DNA from: Bugula neritina | Lineage: Eukaryota; Bryozoa; Gymnolaemata; Cheilostomatida; Bugulidae | Direction of reading: 5' to 3' | Assembly: GCA_964035545.1 (NCBI GenBank) | Contig: OZ037772.1 | Span: forward strand, 583,501 to 647,500 | DNA: 64,000 nucleotides | Part shown: positions 42,101 through 53,240 of the stretch, one piece after another | Numbering within the stretch: position 1 is the stretch's first letter | Layout of the letters: each line of letters opens with the position of its first letter | Notes under the pieces: generated by a model | What the model was told of the DNA's origin: nothing | The model's input: only the letters and a program-made list of their open reading frames with translations | Database searches by the model: none | Translations under genes and position numbers: made by a program

Positions 42101-45100
42101 CTAGTCTGCACTGAGACAGGGTGTAGGCTAAGTAATCAAATTGAATCCCAGGAGTGATTGTTACTTCAACTGACAGGATTACTATATGTATGATAGTTAC
42201 TCTGACTGGTTTCCATGGATCATTTTTACCATACTGTTTACCACATGATGCATTGTCTGAGTAAAAACAAGGAAACAAAGAAATATACCAGAAATGTTGA
42301 GAAATTTTGTGTTCCAGAATTAATAAATGACCACTTGTAGTGCATACTGGTGCTGCTTGGCTCATAGGACAAGCCGGACAAGCTGGAGAACCTGGTCTGC
42401 ATGGCAGAAATGGAAAGACAGGAGAAACTGGACAAACTGGTATGCCTGGTCCAACTGGCTCAAGGGGATTCACAGGAGAACCCGGATCTGATGGAAGGTA
42501 ATATTTGTGTTTCACTTTGCCCTATTCAGCTTCTTGGAACTTTTTATCTCTTTTGTTTTTATAATTTGTTGTCAATTTTCTCAGAGACGGTTTACCTGGA
42601 GTACCGGGTGCTGATGGTAGACCTGGGGAGCAGGGCGATCAAGGACCTCCTGGCCCCATGGGTTCAGTCGGAATCCCCGGTAACCAGGGACCTGAAGGTG
42701 CTCAAGGAGACAAGGGTGATAAGGCAGGAACATTCTTTATTCAGTTTTCTATTTATTTCAGTTCTCTGGTTTTCCACTAGTCAATCTTTTAGTTGTTTAT
42801 TTGTTTTAGTTTATTTATGTTGATACTAGAGTTGCTTCAATGACATCACATCATGTAATATATTACATAACAGTGCAGTATAATACACCATAATATAATA
42901 TGTTATACAATACAATATTGTTACAGAAAATATAATTCACTAATATCTCACAGCTAAGTTGTGTCTCCTAAATATATTCATTACTATAGGGGCCAGCTGG
43001 GCCACAGGGTGCTTCTGGACCAACTGGATTGTCCGGGCCAACTGGTCCTCGGGGACCCCACGGAGCTTCTGGGAATTCCCGGCGAACAAGGACCTAAAGG
43101 TATGAATGAAGTTGAACCAATCTTTGTTCTTAGTTATTAGCCATCAACAGAATCTTGACTCTAAGAGTTATCCTTCTTGGTAAGAAGGTAAGGCAACTCC
43201 TAACTCATGATAATATGAATATCATCTGTAAGACCCACTGGTTTCCAGGGACCGCAGGGATTCCCCGGAGCTCCCGGTATTGATGGTGAAAGGGGAGATG
43301 TTGGACCAGTGGGTATTGCTGGACCACCTGGGCTACGGGGTGCAGACGGCAAACAAGGAATAACTGGTTCTCCTGGTGCTATGGGTGCTATGGGACCACC
43401 TGTACCTGATGGTGCTAAGGTAAACACTTACACTGCTAACAGGTTATTGTTACTCATCTTGTTAGTTTAGTGGTAATAAACCAATAGTCTGTATTTCTAG
43501 GGTGAACAAGGGAGAGATGGGGAAATGGGTAGTCCTGGCAGACCTGGACCTCCTGGACTTCCTGGTGAAGCCCCAGTATTTGGTTAGTTATTAGCAAAAC
43601 CAAGTTATTGTTCATTACTTGTATCTTTTTCATTCTCTTTCAACTGTGTATTGGTAATATTTTGGGAATTTCATCCATAGCCTGTGATTGAAGCTTTTAT
43701 TTTATTCTACCATGGGTTATGTTAGGTGCTCCCCTATGATGATGAGTGCAATGATGTCCAACGGTAAAGGTGTACAAGCTGATGATGCAGGCGCCAACAA
43801 TGAGCTTTATAATATGTACCTCAGTGAGTAATGGCCATGATGTGCTTTGATGTTGCCCGATTTGTAGCGGAAAAGATGTTTTAAATGCTGTTTCGGAACT
43901 CAAACGAAAGACTCGTTTCAAATTGTGTGTATGTTTTTGCAAATGAACAATTTTATAATTAACTGTTGGAAACTATTGTAATAAAAATATAGACAGCTGT
44001 TATAATGTATTTCTCCTCCTAGCATTGATGATTGACATTCTTGTTTGATGAGTCACCTATTTAGTTCGCTTCTTCAGTCAAATGTTGCTACATTCTGACA
44101 TATTATATAACGTTGGTTTTATTGCTGTTAGCTTACATCGCTACTTCTACCTTATTTCTCTAGAAACAAAAGTAAGGAACAGGTCCAAAGACAGCCCTGT
44201 TAGGGACTGTAGAGAACTCTTCACTGAAAACCCAGAGTTCAAGAGTGGAACTTATTGGGTGAGAGAAGATACTGATATGTTTCTTTTTTTCTCTGCTCAG
44301 AAGAAATCCGTATCCAAGTCTTACGACTGAAATTCTGTGAACATGTTTTATATTCTGCAATTACTATTCCTGAGATGTCAATATAATGTCATGCGAAGTT
44401 TCCACAGATATTTAATGATTTGTTGTTTAGGAAGAAGAGTTTTCCCATAAGTTGCCTGTATTACATAATTCTGTAGATTCAACAGCTGAACATGTTTTAG
44501 TAGTTTTATTTGATATTAGCATTATGTTAGTGTGAGATAGAGAAGTCGTATTCTCTATTGTTTGTTGTCAGGTGGATCCAGATGGTGGCTCCATAGCTAA
44601 TGCTATCCAGGCTTACTGTCGCAAGGAAATGAAGAGCACTTGCATCAATGCCAAGACCTCCGAGTTTGCCACCAAATCATACGTCACCCAGCAGCTAGAT
44701 AATCAGCCATTTGTTGCTAAACACATGGGAACAACAATTGTGAGTGTTTATCTTGCATCAACGATGACTTTCTCAGTAATACTTGAGAATATTTAAAAGT
44801 TTTATGTTGAGAATTGTCGCTATAGTAACATGTTGGTTTATTGTATGGATTGTAGTTTGAGTATCAGGCAGAGTCTTCCCAACTCAACTTCTTTCGAATT
44901 CATTCTGAGAGAGCAAAGCAAACCCTGACTGACAGGTAATAGTCACTGCTAACAGCTTATCAAATAGTCACTAGTCGTTAGTCACCAGATATTAGTCCTC
45001 TACTATGTTGCTAGTCACTTGATAATCTGAACAATCACTGGCTTCTTCTTAAGCTGAGCAAGTTGTTGGTATGACTATTCCTTTTACTGATTGTAGATGT

Positions 45101-45232
45101 ATAAACTCAGTAGCAGTAGAAGACGCATGTGGTAGGAAGAATAAGTCAGACATTTTATATACAGCTGGTGATAAAGAATACACAGCAACAGATAGCAGGT
45201 TTCAATATTCCGTGCTGCAGGATGATTGCAAG

Positions 45233-45412
45233 GTATGTAAATCTAACCTGTATAATGTTAATCTGACCTGTATAGTGTAAATAAGACCTATATACTGTAA
45301 ATCTGACGTATATAATGTAAATCTGACCTATATAGTGTAAATTTGACTTATATAGTGTAAATCTGACCTATATAGTGTAAATCTAATCTATATAGTGTAA
45401 ATTCTACCTACA
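45233..45412. repeat. 20-bp tandem repeat starting at a collagen 5' splice site
   Basis: From the donor GTATGTAAATCTAACCTGTA onward, about nine units of GTAAATCTGACCTATATAGT follow in the intron. The first unit includes the donor itself. Confidence 0.8.
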
Positions 45413-45718
45413 TATGAACATGATTGCGATAGTTGCATCTTTTTTTCTATTAAGATACAATATAGCTTGCCTTTGAGGCTTTTTAACAACTACTAATGAG
45501 TTCAACCTAAAAGCACTTTGATTTCTGTGCAAGTTTAGAGTTTTGAGTTTGCTCTCTGCCATTTTGTAGTATTCCAAATACTATCAGAAGCTCAGACGGT
45601 GATTGAGATTGACACCAAGACCACCACTCACTTGTCTATTATTGACATAGCTCCTGGTGACATCAGGACCACCCACAAAGAGTTTGAGGTTCAGCTTGGA
45701 GAAGTCTGCTTTTCATAG

Positions 45719-46395
45719 ACTCATATCTAACAACAGTTTTATTTGGCTGATTTGTAAGACTGTCCCTGATTAGATAATTAGTGGCCTATCAGAGAATGCA
45801 ATCAATGTTTGGTTGGCTGAGACCAGCAGTCTGATTTTTATATATAACCTAATTGTAAATGAAAGATTTGATTACTCTAAATAAATTTATCCGAGACTTC
45901 CAAGGCAGTGATGGTGATTTTTGTACATATAAATTTGAAGAAGTCTAGCTATAGGGTTTATACTGTTTTTTAATTATTACACCATAACCTGAGATTGTGA
46001 GTAGTGATTCTAGAATGAGATAGGGAGGGTGTTATGCCCCTCCCTGTGATTTATATATTTAGAAACTGTTGTTGATTTAGTAATTCTGTTGGTGCTACAT
46101 TTTTGAATTTATTTAATCCAATCATTTCTCTAATATTCAAAATATATTTTACCATACAGCACTACACAACTTATTTCTCAGCTTGTAGATTTCATCATCA
46201 AAATTATTGCAGTTTTCAGATCTGATTATTTAACCTATTCATCCTGAAATTCGACATTGTTAGTTTAAAATGGAATTTAACATATATTTTAGTTACTTAG
46301 TTCCAACTGTGTTGACCATATCAACATTTTAAATTTTACTTTGGCTGCTATGAAGTATATAAGCAAATGGCATTAAGTTATTAATATATAATAAG
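45719..46395. other. Unassigned sequence after the collagen gene
   Basis: Probable 3' untranslated region and AT-rich spacer. AATAAA-like hexamers occur, but no single poly(A) site can be chosen. Confidence 0.4.
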
Positions 46396-46735
46396 GTTTG
46401 CAAAGACTTAATATACCAAGCAACTGTGACAAGACATGACAATAACTCCAGCCAATCATACATAGGACTTTGTTCAACTACCTTCAAAACCAGACTCAAC
46501 AACCATAAAGCCTCTTTCCTACATGCAGATAAAGCCAACAGCACACAACTCAGCAGACACATCCGGGATTTAGAACAAAAATAACACGAAATTCAGCCTT
46601 ATAAAATGGATAATTTTAAAATTTTGTAAATCTTACTAAAACCTAATCAACAGATGTAACTTATGTAGCTATGAGAAATAATTAATTTTTAAACAACCGG
46701 AGTTATCCACTCTCAACAAACGCAAAGAGTGAAGT
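46396..46735 (+). pseudogene. Penelope-like element fragment (GIY-YIG endonuclease)
   Basis: The frame 46396-46584 reads LIYQATVTR, SYIGLCSTTFKTRLNNHKAS and STQLSRHIRDLEQK, the GIY-YIG nuclease pattern found at the C-terminus of Penelope-like retroelements (the second motif is YIG; GIY is replaced by LIY). After stops and shifts, RCNLCSYEK and ELSTLNKRKE follow, the Cys-x2-Cys and LNKR motifs of the same protein. No reverse transcriptase is present. Confidence 0.65.
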
Positions 46736-46936
46736 GTGAAAATTCCATGCTAGTGACCTGCCACACACAGTACGTGTGTTGCGAGTGCAAATTATTATTA
46801 GCAAATGATGTTAGCGTTAAACTTTACTGCTTGCCTACAGATGTTTGTTTTTAAACAGCGTCACCGGGCAAAGTAATTTGGATATTATAAAAGCGGAAAT
46901 GTAAAATATATAAAACTGTTTTAATTCAGCTCAGTA

Positions 46937-49015
46937 TATTACGTTATACAGTATATTATGTTATACAGTATATTATGTTATACAGTATATTATGTTATAC
47001 AGTATATTATGTTATACAGTATACTATGTTATACAGTATATTATGTTATACAGTATATTATGTTATACAGTATACTATGTTATACAGTATACTATGTTAT
47101 ACAGTATATTATGTTATACAGTATATTATGTTATACAGTATATTATGTTATACAGTATATTATGTTATACAGTATATTATGTTATACAGTATACTATGTT
47201 ATACAGTATATTATGTTATACAGTATATTATGTTATACAGTATGTTATGTTATACAGTATACTATGTTATACAGTATATTATGTTATACAGTATACTATG
47301 TTATACAGTATATTATGTTATATAGTATACTATGTTATACAGTATATTATGTTATACAGTATATTATGTTATACAGTATATTATGTTATACAGTATATTA
47401 TGTTATATAGTATACTATGTTATACAGTATATTATGTTATACATTATATTATGTTATACAGTATATTATGTTATACATTATATTATGTTATACAGTATAT
47501 TATGTTATACAGTATATTATGTTATACAATATATTATGTTATACAGTATATTATGTTATACAGTATACTATGTTATGCAGTATATTATGTTATACAGTAT
47601 ATTATGTTATACAGTATATTATGTTATACAGTATATTATGTTATACAGTATATTATGTTATACAGTATATTATGTTATATAGTATACTATGTTATACAGT
47701 ATATTATGTTATACATTATATTATGTTATACAGTATATTATGTTATACATTATATTATGTTATACAGTATATTATGTTATACAATATATTATGTTATACA
47801 GTATACTATGTTATGCAGTATATTATGTTATACAGTATATTATGTTATACAGTATATTATGTTATACAGTATATTATGTTATACAGTATATTATGTTATA
47901 CAGTATACTATGTTATACAGTATACTATGTTATACAGTATATTATGTTATACAGTATTTTATGTTATACAGTATACTATGTTATGCAGTATATTATGTTA
48001 TACAGTATATTATGTTATACAGTATATTATGTTATACAGTATATTATGTTATACAGTATATTATGTTATACAGTATATTATGTTATACAGTATATTATGT
48101 TATACAGTATATTATGTTATACAGTATATTATGTTATACAGTATACTATGTCATACAGTATACTATGTTATACAGTATATTATGTTATACAGTATATTAT
48201 GTTATACAGTATACTATGTTATGCAGTATAATATGTTATACAGTATACTATGTCATACAGTATACTATGTTATACAGTATATTATGTTATACAGTATATT
48301 ATGTTATACAGTATACTATGTTATGCAGTATATTATGTTATACAGTATACTATGTTATACAGTATAATATGTTACACAGTATACTATGTTACACAGTATA
48401 TTATGTTATACAGTATATTATGTTATACAGTATACTAAGTTATACAGCATATTATGTTATACAGTATATTATGTTATACAGTATATTATGTTATACAGTA
48501 TACTATGTTATGCAGTATATTATGTTATACAGTATATTATGTTATACAGTAAACTATGTTATACAGTATACTATGTTATACAGTATACTATGTTATACAG
48601 TATACTATGTTATACAGTATATTATGTTATACAGTATATTATGTTATACAGTATACTATGTTATACAGTATATTATGTTATACAGTATATTATGTTATAC
48701 AGTATATATACTATGTTATACAGTATATTATGTTATACAGTATATTATGTTATAAAGTATATTATGTTATACAGTATACTATGTTATACAGTATATTATG
48801 TTATACAGTATATTATGTTATACAGTATATATACTATGTTATACAGTATATTATGTTATACAGTATTTTATGTTATACAGTATACTATGTTATACATCAG
48901 TATATTATGTTATACAGTATTTTATGTTATACAGTATACTATGTTATACAGTATACTATGTTATACAGTATACTATGTTATACAGTATATTATGTTATAC
49001 AGTATATTATGTTAT
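46937..49015. repeat. 17-bp satellite array, about 122 units
   Basis: Unit TATGTTATACAGTATAT, varying mainly as TATAC/TATAT. Each unit contains TATAC-A-GTATA, a near-perfect dyad. Because 17 is not a multiple of three and the unit lacks stops in all forward frames, three overlapping long open frames arise, all shadows. A block near 47405 recurs 272 bp (16 units) later. Confidence 0.97.
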
Positions 49016-49124
49016 ATTAATCAACATACAAATGAGATGCTCTTGTCAGTCTATCATTATACACTGGAACTGGGTTACTCTCTCACCTCCCCTCACCTTA
49101 GCTCAGCTAGACCAGATCTTCCCA

Positions 49125-49640
49125 AGTGATGAATTTGGGCTTTTTTAGGGAAGATTTTTTTTTTCTAAAAATTTCTAAGTTTGTTACCAGCTCTTTGAGC
49201 TCTTGCCTTGTTTTCAATATTACATGTACTGCATATGTATAACTATAACTCCTTCATTTTATGTAGTTCATTTATTTATCTACACTACACTCTACAATCT
49301 AAGTTTACTTCTACATTCATGTGTCTAATATTCACTCTACTTTAGCTGCTACCCCTCCTACTACGAATGAAGGTTCAGAAGTTTGAATTGGAAGCAAAAC
49401 CAACAGGAAGTTTAAGCAGCAATGCAAGCTCATTTCTATAAACTATACACACTGCATACATACAGTGGATATATTTCCTGTGTTCCAGTACAATCATCAC
49501 ATCATCACTCTTCATTATAGCAGCATCAATCCTTTCAAAGCTGAACTCAAGTTGTGACCTTGACATAATTCTATGATACAACTATCCTCACACTCAATAA
49601 GTTATTAGAAAAAGAACCTGTTCCAGAGATATCTTTCAAA
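49125..49640 (-). mobile_element. Old hAT-type element fragment, copy A
   Basis: Matches, in reverse, the outer parts of the element at 56394-57916 (shared GAGCTCTTGCCTTGT, TATAACTCCTTCATTTTAT, CTACCCCTCCTACTACGAAT, AGCATCAAT.CTTTCAAAGC). It lacks the nested insertion found there and so serves as the empty site (AAACTTAGATTG near 49303). The ends are truncated. Confidence 0.7.
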
Positions 49641-51798
49641 AAGCATTTCTGCGAATATCCTTAAACTTTTAACGTTATTTCAACAGTATTTCCCTGAGCT
49701 ACCTTCATAAGAGAGTTACATGAGAGTGTCATTGAGCTGGTTTGCAGTGAAGGATGATTTGCTGAATTCTGTGTTTCCACAAGCAAACTCTACCCACCCA
49801 TTGCTGACAATTTACACCATAACAGTTTCAGCACCACGTTTTTATATAAGGTAGGATGGGCTTAATATATGCTAATGGTTAGGAATCAGCAAAAAAACTG
49901 CCTTGACCTGCAAAGTGGCCTACAATGTGCAACTTGTCAAAAACCAAGTCAAACTTAAGCAAGCTGACACAATGTCATCAGCTGCAGCCATCATATTAAT
50001 AATTGAACTGCTCTGCGCTTTTTACATGCACAATATAATAATGATAAAGAGACAAAGATTTTGTAAGGATTTTGTTACTAAAGGGGATATTGACATTATG
50101 GGTATATTTGTAATTTGAAAATATACATTCTAAATTAGCTCAATTGAAAAATATGTACACTTGGTGCCCTGTATAATTTTTCAAAATTCAACTTAAGAGT
50201 TGTCTGTCTTCGACAGTACAATATAGCGCTCCGCTCACTGAACGCAACATTTCTTTCACATGATTATTATAGAGCCGACCTTTGTAGTTGAGTGACGTAT
50301 TATAATCCTTCTGCGCGTAGAACTTCCTCGTTATTTTGGTTTTATTGTGCCTCATCTTAGTTACTAGTTACTAAGTGCCTGACCAGTTTAGTGACTGACA
50401 CTATTGACTCACGTGAGGTGAGAACATTTTGAGTCATCTTATCATTTCTCAAATTGATCAGGTACTTTAATACTTACAGTTAGATTTACTATTACTATTA
50501 CAGTATTAGTATTTAGTATAAGTATTTAGTATTTTAGATTTATTTTTACTTTTAGTTTTAGTTTTACTTTTACTTTTAGCATTTAAGTTTAAGTGTAAGT
50601 CTAGGGTTATAAGTATAACTTATATAGTATATAATATAAGATTAAGTTAAAGGCTAAGGAATATAAATTATAAGTTATATAAATTAAAATACTTGTACTT
50701 ATAGTTATAATATTAATTAAATAATATTAATTGTTTCTCTTTGAGTCTTTAACTTGAAATTTACAATAGTAATACCATAGCCCATAGTCATATGATTATG
50801 ATCGATAATTAATTAATTATAATCATAATGATTAATCAAATAATATAAATATGATTGTATTAATTATTTATTGATATTAAATTATTTATTATTATAATAA
50901 ATTTAATCGACTTCAAGCTTGGGTTCAAGTTTTAATAGTAATACTGAAAAATTGATCTACTAGTACTAAACTACTACTAGTAGTAGTAGTAGTACTAGTA
51001 CTTGTAGTGCGATTACAGATTACTATTACTTAGTATTAGTCTATTAGTATTACATGTACTATTAGATTACTATTAGGATTGCTATTCGATTTAGTGTTGG
51101 TATAACTATAAGAATTGAGAGTAAGTATTTCACTTTCACACTATTTTATTAATATTTGCATTAACTTTGAGTATTACTATTAGTAATCACAATTAGTATT
51201 GATATTACATTTGCTATTACTACTACTATTACTATTAGTGTTGTTGTATGAGTAATTACTAATTAGTATTAGTATTTTTTACTCATTCCATTACATTTAC
51301 TATAAGTATAACTATAAAGTGTAAGTTACTATTACTGCTCTACTATAACTATTAGTATTAGATTTAGTGTTACAGTTGGTCTTACTGCCAGGTCCGCTAC
51401 CATCATTAGATTTATTTCTAATGATAGTCTTGGTGATTATCACCCAATATTATCATTATCAGCATGAGCATAGCTTGACTTTGTTAAGTCAACATTTAAC
51501 AAGTTATACTTGTAATAATTTTATTATAACCAGTGAATCACTTACCTTTACTTTGTGAATTTATGATTGTAACACTGAAAAATATTATCATAATTATAAT
51601 TGCAAATTTTTGAATTAATGTTACACTTACTCAATTTGAATATCAGGATATCTTACCACTGGCACTAGCCAGTTTTCAATCACAATGCATAGTGATCACT
51701 GCATGTGATACATTGTCATACCCTGCACATTCCAATGCACTGCCCTTCTCTATTCATTGCGAATAGCATATTTATTTGGCTTATATTATTTTACTCAG
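49641..51798. other. Intergenic sequence with cryptic simple repeats
   Basis: From about 50460 to 51370 the sequence is built of overlapping TTAGTATT, TTTTAGTTTTAC and CTACTAGTAGTAG-type near-repeats, like 25680-26770. The small open frame 49903-50118 has a hydrophobic run but no family or splice support. Confidence 0.55.
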
Positions 51799-52112
51799 CC
51801 TAGGGCCACACAGTGCGAAAATTGAAATCACAAGTAGCAAAGGCGTCCACTGTAGCATCAGTGATGCGTGATAAATAAAGCTTTCTTTTTTAAATCGCAC
51901 TCGCTTGCAATAAAACGCAATTTACTGGAATGTAGCACTAAAATAAAGAAATTGGGCTCGCTGAATAACTACCAGTCAATTAGGTGACCACGACAGAGAC
52001 GATTCGCACTTGCGTTGAAAATGCAGAGCGACAAGTGCGAATGTTTTCTCAACGCGCACAGTGGACACCTTTGCTACTTGTGATTTCAATTTTCGCACCG
52101 TGTGGCCCTAGG
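51799..52112. mobile_element. 314-bp MITE with 55-bp terminal inverted repeats
   Basis: The left end CCTAGGGCCACACAGTGCGA and the right end pair over about 55 bp with few mismatches. CTCAG flanks both sides (51794-51798 and 52113-52117) as a likely 5-bp target duplication. No transposase is encoded, so it must have been moved by another element. Confidence 0.85.
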
Positions 52113-53240
52113 CTCAGTGTTGATTATACAACTAACATGTACTGCACTGCTCTAATTTATGTAGCAACACTTGGTAGTTGCTGCTATCTTTACTTCTAAA
52201 TTTGTGTCATTTAAAAACTAACATATTTGCATAATAGGTATTAAAATTTAAGTTACATAATTGGAATTTGACTATTCTATAAATTACTGAGAATATAAGG
52301 TTAACCACATTTATATGATGTTGTAGACATAAAATATGAGGTTAGTGTTAATAAATCATTTGCTAGGTAAGAGTGTAGAATAAATAATTGGCTAGAGATG
52401 AGTGTAGAAGCTGCCAACTCGTGAAATAGCTACACCTGACCTAGAAGAAGCACAAACTTGTTAAATTAGTATGTTTCACACCACCATAGTTTCTATTAGA
52501 TGATTTGAATAGCAAAGGTGGTGGAAGGGTGAATCTAAGTAACATATTAACCAATGCATCACCAATATTGCAGAGATGTTAAAATAAGTTTTTTAATTTA
52601 GATTATTAAAATAACAAATAATTTTTAACACCCAGCACAAAATATTTCATGAAACTATGTTTTCTCCCACTGCTAAGTTTCCCCCTGTTTTGTGTCTTAG
52701 CCTGAGCCCACGCTATGTATCTAGCCCAAAAATGGACTGGTAACATTGTAAAAATGGCTGATATTTTACTTTATGGCAAAGTCTGTATGCAGATAAGCAG
52801 CTGAGCCCAATTGTGCTGTTTGTTCATAAAAGTAATACATAACTCACTGGTATTCATGTTTCACTTCTCCTCTATATATTAGAAACACTTGATTAGTGGT
52901 GTTCAATAGAAGTAGAATAATAGTGTTCACTGAAGCACACAACATTGCTTCATATTTACTGTATATGGAGTTTGAGTCTACAGCAAAAACCTATTCAGTG
53001 ATTACAATGGAAACAATACAGCCTTTGTTAGAGAGTTAAAGCTGTGAGCTCAGCATGTTGTAGCTGGCTATCATGTATACCAGTGTTATTAACTGCCTTT
53101 GTGTGACATTATTTTTCACTTTATTTTGTATGGTTTGTTGTTAATGGTTAAGTCTTTGATTTGGAAACCTTCAAATAGTGTGAAATATTATGCTAAGAGT
53201 ATGTGTATCTTTCACAGCACTTCCTTATTATATAACCAAG
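52113..53240. other. Upstream region of the TRIM gene
   Basis: No coding recognised. TTTCACAG (53211-53218) just before the ATG exon looks like a 3' splice site, so a non-coding 5' exon probably lies in this region. No promoter could be fixed. Confidence 0.45.

Larger units (their letters stand above)
40519..45718 (+). pseudogene. Fibrillar-collagen gene, probably decaying
   Basis: Exons by splice edges: 40519-40662 (Cys-rich, CKTHQECLPNQICVNEVC), 41237-41307, 41531-41673, 42341-42497, 42585-42723, 42990-43099, 43249-43419, 43501-43582 (all Gly-X-Y), 43726-43823 (telopeptide-like), then the C-propeptide (COLFI) in 44164-44258 (VRDCRELFTENPEFKSGTYW), 44572-44739 (VDPDGGSIANAIQAYC), 44856-44935, 45097-45232 and 45570-45718 (LSIIDIAPGD, VCFS stop). 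COLFI drives trimer formation of secreted procollagen, and seven cysteines are visible. Damage: TGA in the first Gly-X-Y exon (41275), six of 16 triplets lacking Gly in 41531-41673, further Gly losses (Trp near 42359, Val in 43249-43419), frameshifts near 43065 and 43733, and a phase mismatch before the last exon. The COLFI exons are otherwise clean, so a working gene with assembly errors remains possible. Confidence 0.7.

Noticed and set aside
42066-42515. Minus-strand Pro-rich ORF
   Set aside because: Antisense shadow of the Gly-X-Y collagen exons.
46958-49148. Several long Tyr/Cys/Leu-rich ORFs (up to 587 codons)
   Set aside because: All are frame shadows of one 17-bp satellite.
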